From contig CM073524.1 of assembly GCA_037074615.1 (NCBI GenBank), positions 23,637,406 through 23,701,405 of the forward strand: a stretch of 64,000 nucleotides of DNA, read 5' to 3'. Below, piece after piece: positions 10,324-24,425 of this stretch. The notes beneath the pieces were generated by a model, which did no database searches, was not told the origin of the DNA, and worked only from the letters and a program-made list of their open reading frames with translations. Numbering within the stretch: the first letter of the stretch is position 1; every line of letters starts with the position of its first letter. A program made the translations under genes and the position numbers. The stretch is from Leucaena leucocephala. Lineage: Eukaryota; Streptophyta; Magnoliopsida; Fabales; Fabaceae.

Positions 10324-12879
10324 ATGTTTTTTATTCCATACTCATGGTTGCCTATGATTTTAATTATTCAGAATTAACTATTAATAATTAACTGGCTCCA
10401 CCTTAATACACAATGCTTTTTTTACCTATGCTACAGTATTTTTTAAAAAATAATTTTTAATTTTAATAAGTAACAGCAATCCATTAACGTTATCCCGCTA
10501 ATACCGTAATACTTTCGGCTTCCCTGGCCTCTTGAATTTGTCATACTTATGGCCCTGATCTTGTAGAATTATCAAAGACGTGTAACTTTTGTTTGGAAAA
10601 TTGAGTTGTGTTTGTTATGAAATTCCTACACTATCGTAGCACGTGGATTCCTTGAAAGTAAGTGTGGGGAATATTAAATTTTGAAGAAAATAATGCAATT
10701 CCTCTTGTTTCATTTACGTACTAAAAAATCTTAAATTTCCAAAAATAAAAAACTAGATTTTAAGTTTTCCTTACAATTAAGGAAATAGTTTACTAAATAA
10801 AGCTTAAGTTCTTCTTCCTTTATGTTTATAATATATTTCTAAACTTATCCTTAAAAATTATGAAATATAATAAAATTTAATTAAAAGAACACTTTCGTCT
10901 TAAACATTAAAACTTAGTATATTTCCTGAATAGAAGTTAACCTTTTCAAAAATTTGATCAATCAAATCAAATCAAACCATCCTTAGCTTCTCTCCAACCT
11001 TAGTTGATATGTAATAATTCCTTCTTAAAGAAAAATAAGAAATAAACTTATAACAAAATAAAAAATTAGCAACATAATTTGCGTATAACTCATAAAAGTG
11101 GAGACTTTTAGACGGCATGTAGCCATGTATACATACAAACACTTAACGTTAAAAAAAAAAAGAACTTTTTAGATTTTACTTTGAAAACTGGTCTAAAAAT
11201 TGATTTTCAATTTAAAAAGTATCCGACTTTTTAAATCATTTTTATTTAAACTAATTATACATACAGTCTAAAAATACATTTTTAATCGGTCTAGAATTTA
11301 TTTTTTTGTACTAGTGTATCTTGTATAGTAAACTAATGTTCTACTAACTAATATTAATCTTGTCGTGCCAAACAGTACGTGATACTATGGGCAGAATCAT
11401 GCATGTGAAGCTTTTAAACCAGAAGGTGCGTGACATAGAAAGGTGAGGGAGACAAAATAAATCTCTAAAAATGAAAAATAGGGATGTGATATATATGTCC
11501 ACTACTCTATTTGATAAAAGCGCCTACTTGCATTACTTGTTTCTTTCTGATAATCGGACAAACCAGAAAATACAAACAACGCTGGAGCTGTTCTCTGCCA
11601 GTGTCGGCCATCCATAAACCATAGTTTTGCGTTATGGTTTATTAATATAATTAATAATCTTATTTTCTTAAAACAGATGTTATACTTAAGGTTAACTCTA
11701 AATTTAAATACATTGAAAGGGAATCTTTATAATTCATATCATCAGGTACTTAATAATAATAAAAAAAGATACAAAAAATATATGCGATGTATTAAGTCAT
11801 AACGACCAACTCAGCATCTTATCCCTTCCAATTCTGTATTTGATGATCCTGCCGCTTCTACGTTTATTAATTATTTGGGTCTATCTTTCGTGGGATGATT
11901 TATCTATGCAATTTCACTCTTATGTTCTCTGATCATCGTTACTTAAAATTTAATTTTCATTATCAGTATTGTTTTATCTCTTACGCAACCATTTGAATTT
12001 TCCAAATCTCCCTAGTCAAGTCCCAACAAATGTCGTAAAATACGGGGTCGACTGTTCTCGATCCCAACAATCACTATTATATATAGAAGCTATCTAAGGA
12101 TTGTGGGTCCCTCGATGAGGAAATTAAGGGAGACTCTGCAGGCTTTAAATCAAATGAAAGTGAAGCAATACAAGTAGACAGACAACAAAGTCACGGGGAA
12201 GGCATCGATTAATATATGAGTCGTTTATTGTCAACATTATCAAATGTCAGAATCACCTTAACTACTCCTTTTAAAATAATAATAATAATAATAATAATCA
12301 CGTCCGTTTTCGTGTTGAATTTTCGGTCCTTTGTTTATCATAATCATAAGAGAAGGGACGTCATCTTTTTAGCTGAGATGAGACTTGAGACCCCGCCCAA
12401 AATGAATTCAGCGTCAATCATGTTTGTCGGTCGGAATTGATTAATATATAGCAGCACTAAATTCCATCCACCCGACTTCTCCTTCAAGGGATTGTATTCT
12501 CTTGCAAACTAGCACTTGCACGAAATTACAAGATCCTGCCCGAGTCCAATGAGTAAGACATCAGATCATCTTTTTCTTTTTTAAAGAAAATATATGCTCC
12601 CTCCTATCCTTAATTATTAATATAAAAGTTATTTAATTTTTTTAAATAAATTAATAAAATAATAAAATAGTTAATTATAACTAATATAAGATAATATAAA
12701 TTCGTCTTAAAAATTCAGATTTGATAATAACTAATTGATTTATTTAAATTTTTTAATCCACATAATTGTTTTTTTTGAATTTCTTTACCAGGTATCTTGG
12801 CTAATCCCTCAGAAAATTACGAACCAGACTAATCCGAATCAATGTATGATAAGAACCATTAAGGTTGATGCCCCTAACT
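10324..12879. other. Intergenic AT-rich spacer
   Basis: I see no exon, RNA gene or complete element. Around 12597 a CTCCCTCCTATCCTTAATTA stretch resembles one end of a Stowaway-type MITE, but its partner end is not clear. Confidence 0.4.
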
Positions 12880-12965
12880 CCTAAAATGTTGTATTCTTAA
12901 AGGATCGAATCCATGACTTTTAGTTAAGTTAAAACAACTCCATCCAGTTAATCTAATCCATAGAG
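12880..12965 (-). mobile_element. Possible SINE head
   Basis: The minus strand contains GGATTCGATCC, a good pol III box B. It lies about 40 nt downstream of a weak box A-like stretch near 12950. No target duplication was identified. Confidence 0.3.
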
Positions 12966-14100
12966 ATTAATCTATATAAATTAATTAATTAATTCTTATA
13001 CTAAAAACGAGAAGAATGTATCTTTCCAATGATATATAAGAAAATTATTATATACTCCTAAAGTATCATCTTATGTGGCCTAAACGCTATAGGAGGAGAT
13101 AAGTCAAGATCTAACCATTTTTGAGATCTAGGAGTAGACATAGTAGAATATCCCTATGCCTTAAATTTATAATAACTTCACAACTTTGCTCAGAGAATAA
13201 AATCTATACAATGAGTTAAAATTATATATTCATAAAATAATATAATAATATGATTTATAAATATGATAAAGAAGTCTTCTCCATTTGTATTAAAAATAGA
13301 AATAAGATGAGAAAGGTATATAACGAAGGAGATGTACGACAGACAGAAGGCTTTCTGTCTACCAAAGATGGTTTAAGGGAGGGTGGTTAAATGGGTAAGT
13401 TATGAGTATCTTGTCACTTTCTCTCACGGAGGGGTGTGCACAAAGCTCAATTTCTTTTGTATGAAGGTTGATGGGTGGGTGCGTAGACCGAGCATGAAGG
13501 GAAGTTGCGAGGGAAAATTGAAGTCCACCTCCTCTAGTTGCATCTCGTTTACCAAAACAAAAATTTGTGATATATCTTATATTAAGTATCGTCATATATC
13601 AATTTAGAAAATGCAGTATTTATATCAATATATCAAACTAATTATAAATTATAAACATTATCATTCATCTCCTTCCAACCCCACCTATTTATTTATTTTA
13701 TTTTATTTTTTGATAATTTTTTTTAAAAAAAGGTTAAACTCACTCATGATTTAAAATAAGATAAAGTATCTCTTTCTCCTAAATGATATCAATATTGAGT
13801 AGGACGAGTCATCCCACATGCTAAACCTATTTATAAATCATAAGAAATATTTCCTATCAAAAAAGGAAAGAAATTAAAAAGAAACATACAAGGTAAACCC
13901 ATACTCTTTAATCTTTAATTAAGCTTGGGCCGAGATAAGCCTCATTTCACAATTTTATGCTACCAAGTGAGTTGGGTCCTATACAGAGTCCAAGTAGGAT
14001 CACGGTTAAAGGAGGAGTTTCTTTCAAGGCGGCGACATTGACTAGAATCAACCGTAGGATTTGATTTGATCAGTGGAGTTGGAGAATCTCGGAGACGAAT
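12966..14100. other. Spacer and upstream region of the prenyltransferase gene
   Basis: The sequence is AT-rich. 13715-13820 is a second copy of the old dispersed repeat seen at 8940-9060. The last ~80 nt, which are less AT-rich, are the likely 5' leader of the next gene. Confidence 0.4.
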
Positions 14101-17100
14101 ATGGGGTCCGACTCCGACGAAGAGCAGCACCGTGTACCGCTGAGCCAGAGGCCGGAGTGGTCTGATGTTACTCCAGTTCCGCAAGACGATGGACCAAATC
14201 CCGTGGTGCCTATTGCCTACACCCAAGAGTTTACAGAAGTTATGGACTACTTCCGAGCTGTCTACCTTGCCGACGAGCGCTCCCCTCGCGCCCTTAGCCT
14301 GACAGCTGAAGCCATTGGGTTCAATCCTGGCAATTACACTGTATGTATTATGTAATCAGCTGTGCGTGTGTCTGCATGACTCAGGTCGCTTACAACTAGG
14401 TCTTTTGAGTTTACACCCAACGAGTAACTTCTTCCGAATCTTTAGGTGTGGCATTTTCGGCGTCTGTTACTTGAATCACTGAGCACTGACCTTCATAGTG
14501 AATTAGATTTTTTGGAACGTATGTCCGAGGGCAACTCCAAAAATTATCAGATATGGTGAGTTAGAAAAATCATTGCTGTCTCCCCCCCCCCCCCCCAACA
14601 CACACACAACAAACACACACAAACACAAAAATGTTTTTTCCGTCCTAGATTCTTGTTCATCAACAATAGATGTATCGAATTGACTACATTGTGTATAAAA
14701 ACCACCAGAGGAACCCATCTTGTTTTCTGCCACTCCCAATTGCAGTAGATAGTGTTGTCATCATGTTGACAACCTATTTGGATGGCTCGTTTATGCATCA
14801 CTTTATCCTACTCAGTTGGGTACTTTGGAAGATGTATTGTCTAATATGAAGAAAATGTGCTTAGCTGTTCTATTTCTTAGTGATAGTTCAAGTCCTCAAT
14901 TATGCTTTTTTTTTCCCAATACTTTTAAGTTAAGTGTCTAATTTGTGTCCAGGAACCCTTGAGCATTCGGGAATTTGTTTCAATATTGATGTATTCTAGA
15001 AAGCAAATATCTGTTAGGAAAACCCCATGATATTAATGTTACTAAAAGCCTAAAACAATAATATTCTTCTAGTCCTCAGAAATGTGAAATGTGAAATGTG
15101 TGTGGATTCTTAATTGGTTCCTCTTGGGGAAGTGCAATGCACTCATCCAATATGCAACTTCAGAAATGTGGTTACATTGAATTTTGGACCCATCACCACC
15201 CAAATTATCGTAATAAATTTCTTATGGCACTTCTAAAGTGAGCTCTAATGATAAAACCACAATGAGATTTACTTGGGTGCTTTTCAATTTATCTGCAGAT
15301 ACTGCTTGCCTGCTAGTTAGGACATCATCTGACTTCTATGTGTACCTCCTTTATGGTTAAAGGAATGCTTCTTTTTTCACTCTGAAATGGCATTTTAATT
15401 TGCCGTAAAACATTTTGAAATAGAGTGATTAAGTGTTCAGTGCATTTTATTATTCTATAGTTTATTTGTAAGTTATTTCTTACATAAATTGCGTGGTGCA
15501 TAGAAAATCTTTAACTTTATTCACATTCACAATCCCCCTATCATGGCGTGGATCTTGATGAAAGATGTTTGTAGGCATCATAGACGATGGGTTGCTGAAA
15601 AACTAGGACCTGAATCTGCCAACGCAGAACTTGAGTTCACCAAGAAGATATTGTCTATTGATGCTAAACATTACCATGCATGGTCTCATCGTCAGGTAAT
15701 GCTTGCTTTTTCCATCAGGCTTAACAAATCTGAATATGTCATAAACAATGCGTGGGCATGTGTGTGTGTGTGTGTTTTGTTTTTACTTATTGATTAATAT
15801 TCTTACACATTAGTTTGAACAAGTTTTAGATATTGGAACTTTAAATTTTGCTTTGTCTTTTTTTCTTGTCTGCCCCCTTTTTCCTTGAGGCAGTGGGTTC
15901 TTCAGGCACTGGGAGGATGGGAATATGAGCTTAACTATTGTAGCGAGCTTCTTGAAGAAGACATCTTTAACAATTCTGCTTGGAATCAGGTATGCAACCT
16001 TTAGATGCAATGTTCTGTTTGATCTTGGCACGGTATGAAAGAGACAAATCTTCAGGCATGATTTGTTCTACTTTCCCGAATGCTACGGTTTGCAATTGAA
16101 TGAACCATCTTCTACTATTCTCTCTAGTTCTGCCAATTGGCCACCATAGGTCAATGTTCTCTTTTAGGTAGAGGCATGAGAGCAATGATAGCTTAATTGG
16201 TTTGCTGTTTAGGGTCTTAAAATTAATTTTGTTGGGTATTGGAGTTGATGGTATTTTCAAAGTTAAATTGAATTGTGATTTAATAGAAACGCGTGGTGCA
16301 AGATTCAGTTGCACTTACTTTTGCTAATCTCTGAAGAATATGCAGCAATAGTTTGTTTAGAATGGATTTCTTTTTTGGTTGTGGCGCGGGATTATATTTA
16401 TCTAAGTAGAATTATACTTTATGTCCATATTGTTTCATTCTTTTTAATTTAGTCTTTGCCATGGGTAAGAACTGAGTTATAAGACTTTTAAATAAGAATC
16501 AAATTAAAAATTGAATGGAACCAATGTGACCAAGTGTATGATTTTCTAGACAGCATATATTTAATATCAACTTAGTGTAACAAAATAGTTGACAGAATTT
16601 TAATGGTAGGAGCTAAAATAATTTGTGAACTGTGTGGATTAGGTTATAAACTTTTTAAATTATAGGGACCAAATTAAATCATACGTTTCCCATTTATTGT
16701 TTTCTTCAATTTTCATTTCAACCGTGAAAGTTCTGAAAGTTAACATTAAATCTTTATGACAGAGATATTTTGTCATAACAAGATCTCCCATGTTAGTGGG
16801 ACTAGAAGCTATGAGAGAATCTGAAGTGCTTTACACTGTTGAAGCCATTTTGGCCCACCCTGAGAATGAAAGCTCGTGGAGATATCTTCGAGGACTTTAC
16901 AGAGGTGAAGCCACCTTATGGGTCAATGACCCTCAAGTCTCTGTAGTTTGCTTAAAGATTTTGAGGTCAAAGAGAAACTATGTGTTTGCTCTGAGCACCC
17001 TTTTGGATCTCCTCTGCCTTGGTCTCCAAGCTAACCAAGACTTTAGAGATGCTGTGGATGCTTTGAAGACTTCAGATTTAGATGAACGCAATACATATTT

Positions 17101-17203
17101 GGCAATAACTGTTTGTTCAATCCTGGTACGCATAGATCCACTTAGAGCCAACTATTGGAATTGGCGTAAATCCGTGCTTCCTCATGCAACTAACTCAACA
17201 TAA
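14101..17203 (+). CDS. FTA: Protein farnesyltransferase/geranylgeranyltransferase type-1 subunit alpha
   Basis: Shared alpha subunit of the two cytosolic CaaX prenyltransferases. It pairs with a beta subunit that holds the zinc and the isoprenoid. In Arabidopsis the orthologue is PLURIPETALA, tied to meristem size and ABA response (family knowledge). Five exons give 335 aa: 14101-14340, 14446-14555, 15575-15695, 15894-15989, 16763-17203. The lengths sum to 1008 nt. PPTA-type helical repeats are visible in order: NYTVWHFRR, NYQIWHHRRWV, HYHAWSHRQWV, NSAWNQRYFV and a final NYWNWRKSV. The start is the only ATG that keeps the acidic N-terminus (MGSDSDEEQ) typical of plant copies. Length and frame are normal, so the gene should be functional. 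Confidence 0.96.
14582..14629. repeat. Poly-C plus (CA)n microsatellite in FTA intron 2
   Basis: About 15 Cs run directly into CA-rich repeats just downstream of exon 2. A (TG)n tract also sits in intron 3 near 15760-15775. Confidence 0.85.
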
Positions 17204-17672
17204 AAAAAGTGAGGTGACAAGCTAATGTGATCCGTAGTTTGTATTTGATCTACGTTGAAAATTGGATCTGATAAATATTGTCATATTTTGCGTGTTGGGT
17301 GCAAAGTCCCTTTTATTAAACTGAATACCATGATTGAAGATGATTTTTGAGTGAACTATTGATCATATACTAGCTGTAGAAAATATATAATGACTTCTCA
17401 ACATGACTTCTCAACTTCCTTCCCTCCACCGTTGACAGAAGACTGCCCTAGAATGTTAAGGGTTCTATAGTCACGCTGATCATATATGTCTGAATGGCGA
17501 TTCGGAAACAGTAGTTTATATTTATATGTTCCCACCTCAATTTTCATTTTGTAGTTCCGCAGGGGTTCACCCCAAAATCAGTATCCAGGTGCGATTCTGT
17601 ATAAGGATACATGTATCACAGCCACACACTAAATATTTATATTTAATTTAACGAGAATGACTCATTTCAAAC
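17204..17672. other. Convergent 3' spacer between FTA and NTH1
   Basis: 470 bp between two stop codons facing each other. It should hold both 3' UTRs and polyadenylation sites. No other feature is seen. Confidence 0.5.
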
Positions 17673-20600
17673 TTAAAGCTTCTTTTTCCTTCCCAAGTTT
17701 TTGGACTTGGAAAGAGGGCCTGAGGTTTCCTTGAATGCAGACGGGCAGAAATCACTTACACCACATTCTACGCAGCGAGGTCGGAGAGGGGTACAAATTG
17801 TCTGTCCAAACCCTACCTGATGATGTTCAAACCATAACGAGCATGAGTATATGATGAATATGCACATTATATTATATTATATGATTAATAATTCAATAAG
17901 ATGCGAAGAAAATAAAATAAAATGCAAGAGCTGAGCATACCAAAAGGGGATTTATTGGGACCCATTCCTCCTTGGGAAGCCATCGTTGCAGCGCCTCTCT
18001 TGTTTCTTCAGGGGTCGAAGTTTTCTGGCAAACAAGTGTATTAGTGAAAGCAAGCCACTTGAAGAGTTCATGTCTTTAGGCTGACTAACACAGGATTTTA
18101 TATCAAGCGAATCCCTGACAAGATGATACATCATTTAGATACACTCCCTCAGTTCTTTTTATCCGGAATTCCTCTTTATAAGACATTTTACAAAATCTTA
18201 TGAGTAATTAGTATTTTTTCCCTATAATGCCCCTAAAAAAGATTAAAAAGACTTGCCTAACCTACTAAATAAATGAGCAGTGTTTCCCATGCATAGAAAT
18301 TCGGAGATGAGATGTAGAATAAGGAACATTAATTAAGGGTATAAGCGGAAAGATGGAATAAGTTTATAGATATAAACTAATTCTAACTTTCGTCTTTGAT
18401 TTGTGTAAAGTGAGTAATTTTATCTCATAAAAAGGAACAGGAGTGATATGACTCAATAATAATCATTCCATACTCTAAATACAGATTGATTGTACATAAT
18501 ATGCATTGATGATAATCATAGAAAATTATTCAGTTTCTTTTTCAAAGCTTGTAACAACAATCACAACTTTCATATTAGCAAGCATCACCTAGAAGTTGGA
18601 GACGACATGAATATAGTGATCATGCTAGATAATACCGGAAACTTATTATTTGGAATTAGCTCAAACAACAAATGTTAAGTCCACAGAGCCTTTAAATTGG
18701 AAAAACTTGATCGGTACATCAAAAGTGATTCTACCAAATTTGAATGAACCTGTTTAGTGCCTAATCTTGTAGCCCATCCAAGTCGATTGGAAATGCGGTG
18801 GACATGAGTATCCACACAAATCCCTTGAACATTGTTCCATCCAACATTCATAACCTGTGGTGCCACTCATACAATGATCTTCAAAAAGCCAAGGCAAAAT
18901 GCTGTTTGAAAAAGAAAAGTAATTAGACATACCAAATGAGCCATCTTAGGACCTATGCCTGGGAGTGAGAGTAGTTCTTCAATTGAGCTAGGTATGTCCC
19001 CGTCAAACTTTGTGAGACAAATATTTGCAATTTTTTTCAAGTTAGTGGTTTTTCTTGTATAAAATCCAACCTGAGGAACAAAGTAAGGGAAAAAAACCCC
19101 AAAAGCACAAGGTTAATAGATGCAGTTCAAAACAGGCAATAACAACAGAATAAACCAGGATCATAACATCATAATTATGGAATACTCAGAGCTTTGCAGT
19201 AATGTCTTTTCAAAAACCAACCAAAGAACATACTGGGTAAATGAGCTTTTTGATGGTTTCCTCATCAGCTTTATTGAGTCCATCAGCCGAAAGCAAACCA
19301 TTTTGAAGAAGACGTTGAATTGCTCCTACAATTAAAAAAACATACTTGTAACTAGAAATGTTTCACAAGCAAGTTGAAATGTGGCATACTTTTGAACAAA
19401 TAAAGTATTAATCACATACATGAAGACAGATAGTAAACGAAACTTGGAAGGCCAAAAGTACAAGGATAGAGCAAATATGGTTACATTAGCAATCACCTGC
19501 AACATATTTATCTCCAGAGTTCTGTCAGCTATATCATGAAATATGGTGCGCGTCATATTTTTATTGCACTTCCTCCCTTCATAATTCATTTTTTTCTTTC
19601 TTGTAATAAGAGGCAAGTTAGAAGTGATTTGGAAGTTAAAATCGGAGATCAAATCATACCACAAGGGACAAAGTATTTGGGATCAATTATACAAAACGAT
19701 GGAGAAATTGATGAGGATGCTAAGCATAGAATACAAGCTAGGTGGTTCAAATAGAAAAAGGCTACATGAGCTATTTGTAAGTGGAAAATACCTAATAATC
19801 TTAAAGGAAAATACTATTGTATTGTTATAAGACTAGCAATGCCACATGATAGTGAATGTTGGGCTTTAAAGGGACAAGAGCATAAAGTTTAGGTAGCAAA
19901 GAAGATGATGTTAAAATATATGTGTAGTCATACAAGAAAATATAAGATTTATAATGAACATATATAAGAAAGAATTGTCATAGTATCTATTGAAGAGAAA
20001 ATGGTAAAAAAATCATTTAAGGTGGTTTGGATATATACAAAGAAGGCTGTTGGAGCCTTGGAGGCACTGGTGACAAGGATAGATGTTTGAAGTCCTTCAA
20101 AGAGGGGTAGAGGAAGATGGAAGAGAACACTCAACCAATTATCGAACGAGACATTTTCATTAATACATCTAAAAATTTAGTTGTTGACAGATCATAATAG
20201 TACCTATAATCTATATAGCCGACCCCACCTAATGGAACAAGGCTTGTTAAGACTGTCTTGTAATACAAGCATTCATTTTTCTCAACTCGACCAATTTATT
20301 AATTTCAAGACTTTCGTACTTATCTTGTACTTCAGCATGATATAGTAGGTTGATAATAAGTTTAAAAGATCTAAACAATTCCCATTTCAAGTACATATTA
20401 GCCAAAATCTAGTATCCTTACATCTACATGTCTCCATAGCTACTCATCTCACATAGATATCAATGTCATTCAGTTTCTCTTTGTTTGCAATTTTAATATC
20501 AAACAAAATTTTTGCTCCGTTCAGAGATTTATAATTCTTCTATCACATGCAAATGCAGCTAATCCTATACTTGCTACAAGACATGTCAGTTCTATCCAGG

Positions 20601-22097
20601 TTTATGAACAGAAACACACCAGTGGATGTTAGAATAAATCAACACATACAACCACTAAAAGTTTGAGTCCATAGACGAACAAAATATTTGACCATATACT
20701 TCAACAAGAAATGTACTTACCATGAGTAACATGATCCTTAGTTTGGCTTGACAAAAGGGAAGATGCCAAGACTGCAAATCTCCTCTCCTAGTTATACATA
20801 TATAGAAATTTAGATATGAATTTCAAGGAACAAAAATCATCCTATAATTGAAATAATTGTTAATTCATCAAGAATGTGATCTTATGATAAATTTACTAAA
20901 CGAAAGGTCATATTACAGGGCAACCTGGTCCAAGCCGTGAAAGCTGAAACTAAGAAGCATCAATAACAATGCATACAATCCTACTGTATGAAGAATGTAA
21001 ATCAAAGACTATAACACATGGCAGCGTAATAGTCTTTAGTTTTCCCATTTCTATCTGTTCTTTCAATGAACACATGGACAATCACTTTTAAGAGAAGATC
21101 CCAATACCAAAAACCAAAATATGAGTTTTTATTTCTTTTTCCCACATATTTTATCACTAGTAGGATAAAGGGTTAGACCTTAGAAGAAAGAGTTTCGCCG
21201 GCTTTCTCACATCCCATAGTGTCTACTGGAGCATCTGCAGAACATCTCATTTTACGAATTCCTTCCAGCACCATTTTCCAGTTGGGAGGTGATTCATCTA
21301 CATCATATTTAATGCATAGTTTAAACTTTCTCAACTAGGGTCACCATAGCATAACAGAAGGGAAATTTTATCAATTCCATAAATGCATGATAAAATTGCA
21401 GGAAATCAGGAATATGTTCATTTTTTTAAATTCATCAGAGAAATTTGAAGTAATCTTACTAGGAGACTCTTTTGCTCCTCTGTATGCAAATTCTTCGATT
21501 TCAGGTAAACCAAACTCCTGCTCAGGAAAAGGTTACAATTTACATCATCAGATACTATTCTTGGTACATGGAAGTTAAAAGAATAACAATTCAGGTGAAA
21601 GTGGACACAAAAGCACAGAAGTGAGACTGCTAAGGGTCCGTAATTTGATATATACAATTCTCGCATTAACATGGGAACAATAACGCAATGTTCATATAGA
21701 AAACAGGCCTTAATTAATTTATGCGGCGAAAAGTAATAAGTTCTCACTTCCTGGTGTTGAGTAGTGGACACATGCTCCTTTTCTTGAACTTCCACAGCCT
21801 TTTTGGCTCTCTTTCTCCTGGAAAAGACACGAACTTGGGACTCTGAAGCCACCTTCGAGGACTCGGAAACTTCAAAAACATACGAAGAGAAAAAAGGAGT
21901 TAACTTTTGAAAATCAAGGTGAAAAGGCAGCGTAAAATTTTGGCCTGATTACTTTGGGACAGCGGGGGAATGGGATGATTGGTTTTGGAGGGAAGCGCTT
22001 TGGAAAAGCGTCTAGCAGAGGTAGACATGATAATGAATTTGATTCGTCCAATACCAAGTGAAGAATCACAGACAGCTCCGAGCGATGCCCCCAACAT
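17673..22097 (-). CDS. NTH1: Endonuclease III homologue, DNA glycosylase/AP lyase
   Basis: Base-excision repair enzyme for oxidised pyrimidines; plant copies are usually found in plastids or nucleus. Ten exons: 21953-22097, 21748-21869, 21460-21520, 21179-21297, 20721-20787, 19234-19325, 18933-19070, 18750-18854, 17941-18024, 17673-17816. They sum to 1077 nt (358 aa), close to plant NTH1. The helix-hairpin-helix LSLPGIGPKMAHL carries the catalytic Lys, and GICVDTHVHR carries the catalytic Asp. The C-terminal 4Fe-4S ligands follow C-x6-C-x2-C-x5-C (CTPLRPRCVECGVSDFC). The N-terminus is Ser/Arg-rich and could be a transit peptide. All key residues are present. Introns contain a Stowaway MITE and a dead LINE. 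It is convergent with FTA. Confidence 0.95.
18142..18446. mobile_element. Stowaway-like (Tc1/mariner) MITE in an NTH1 intron
   Basis: The left end CACTCCCTCAGTTCTTTTTA mirrors the right end, whose inverse reads CACTCCTGTTCCTTTTTAT. TA flanks both sides (18140-18141, 18447-18448). It is 305 bp, non-coding, and lies between the exons at 17941-18024 and 18750-18854. Confidence 0.75.
19610..20270 (+). mobile_element. Dead LINE (RTE-like) 3' end of reverse transcriptase
   Basis: The plus strand, across stops and frameshifts, reads KYLGSIIQNDGEIDED, then a region matching LKGKYY..IRLAMPHDSECWAL, then KMMLKYMCSHTRK, and ends near SRPHLMEQGL. This is the usual C-terminal block of plant RTE-type LINE reverse transcriptases. 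Everything upstream is missing, as in a 5'-truncated insertion. It sits in the long NTH1 intron between 19325 and 20721, opposite to the gene. Confidence 0.8.
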
Positions 22098-22420
22098 TTG
22101 GGAGCTGTGCCTTTAGAATCGGAATCCAACTATCTTAACAGGTTCATATAATAAATAAATTTAATTAGTTAAATTTTAAAGATGACGGTTTTTTTAGAAA
22201 AATATTACTTAAATTTTAAAATTTTATATCAATTTATTTATTAAGTTTTCTAAATTATTAATTAGTAAATAACAATATTTTTTATATAAATTTTTAATTT
22301 GAGATTTTAAAATTAAAGTGATATTTTTTTTGAATTTTTCTTTTTTTTTATTTGAAAAAATTAAAGTGGACAGTTTTTTTAACTATAATAAAAAAAGTAT
22401 AATTACCCTTTTATGAAAGG

Positions 22421-22659
22421 TGTTATAGAGTAAAGGAAGAGTAGGGAAGAAAAATAAATAATTAGAGAGCAAAAATAGCATAGTATCTCTTATTCCTTTT
22501 AGAGGTATATAATATATAATATATAGTCTCTATTTATAGGCGCAATTTTACAATCTCAATTCTATTAGATCCTACATATTCCCTAATAATAGAAGATGAT
22601 TGGTGATAATAGAGATATTAGGAGATATAGATATCCACATAAATATTATATTCATAATA
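22421..22659 (-). repeat. Left LTR of the outer retrotransposon
   Basis: It pairs with 28651-28914, sharing the TGTTATAG start and the ATATTATATTCATAA end. It adjoins the inverse of a polypurine tract on its right side. Confidence 0.6.
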
Positions 22660-24425
22660 CTCCCCTTGATGTCCATTATATATGAATGTGCTTCATTAAA
22701 AAATAAGAAAAGAGTGCACATTTATTGATACACTCCATAGTGCTTAAAACCTTGCTAGAAAAATTTAGTGAAAAAAATAGTTAAGAAAAAAAATAGTGCA
22801 TAGTGTATTAACTCTCACTCTTGATAGCATCAGTTAATATTTTCGAGTCTACGAAATCAAATATCAAGAATAAACTTTTCAAACACTACGAAGTAACTTA
22901 ATGAGCAAATATGTCATATATTAATTTCATAATCTTTTGAAGATCATGAGGTGAATAGTTTATTTGTGGATTATTGACATATGGATTATACTATGATCCA
23001 TGAGGATCAAATAAGAATTCAGTATCTACATAACTAACAAAATCACTATATTTGAAGATAAAATAATCTCATTTGCACAATAGCCTTTAAGTAAAAGAAG
23101 TTGCTTGACTCCATTCTAACATTTTTATATTGATGAATAACTATATCATGCTAATCACCAAATGACATATTGGGTCATATGTGACTAGCTAAATACACAA
23201 GTACTCAAATTGCACTAAGAATGTCACGTCCCGAAATTTGAACCATGACCGGTACAGAATATAAATAAATTTACATTCCTTAAGCCTTCATTCGTAACTA
23301 AAACGTTCATAATAATAATCATAAGGTAAATTACATTTAAATTAAATGCCAATTATCTGTAGGAATTTCAGCAGGATCGTCTTTGTGTAATCGACCTCTC
23401 GAAGATCCTATAACGGATTACGAACGTTTCAAAATGTTTACAGACATTTTCAAATAACCAGAATCTTATCTATAAGTTAGGTAGAGTATCTAAATCCTTA
23501 GCAAAATAATACATGTGTTCTCAAAAAGTTTAATTACATTAAAAGAAGATATGTCCACCAATGCTGCTTCGGAGTGACACAGAGGCTTTTCACTACTCAG
23601 CTGGATGATTAGGGTCGACAACACTATCTGAATCTAAAATAATCTACTCGTGAATAAAGTCCTAAAAATATAGTTTGAAATACCGAAATAATTGATTTCA
23701 ATACGTTTAAATGTAAATCATAAAGTTTCATAATTCAAAACGAATAACTTGGTAAAAATTCTCTTTTCAGGAAAACCGTTTGAAGCAATCATTTCAAAAT
23801 GATACTTTTTCTATAGGACTTTGACAGAACGAAAATATGCGTGGACACACAGTCCACGAGAGTTACTAACCAAACTGGTGGCTCCATGCCACTGTGACTC
23901 CAAGCCACTGTCGCGAGAGTGAATGACCACGAAATAATTAGTGAAGTATGTTAAATGTTTAGAAGGAAATAAGTTATGTGGACAAGTGTCCTACTTTTCT
24001 GAATGAAAATATTTGAGTTAAGTATTAATGTTTTGTTTTCAGAAAATTTAGGGAAATAAAGGGAGAATGATATTCTGAAGCTAAGAGTAAGAGTAAGTTA
24101 TATTGGAGCATTACATGTGAGTGAATAACGTTCCCTAACCATAATATTTTGAAACATATTTAATCATTTGAATTTTCAGTTAAATATGAATTTTAGCACG
24201 ATTTATGAAAAGTGAATTGTGAATTCATGAGATGATTTATTCAAATTTTATTATTTATATGCATTTGCAAAATATTTTGTATGATTTATCGTAAATGTTT
24301 ATGCTGGGGAGGTTTCATGATTATGAATGATTTTAATGAAAATTTTTACTTTGAAAATATTATGATTATTGAATGCTAAATGGCCCCCATGTATGTTTGA
24401 AAGGTTTTAGAGGACGGAATACAAA

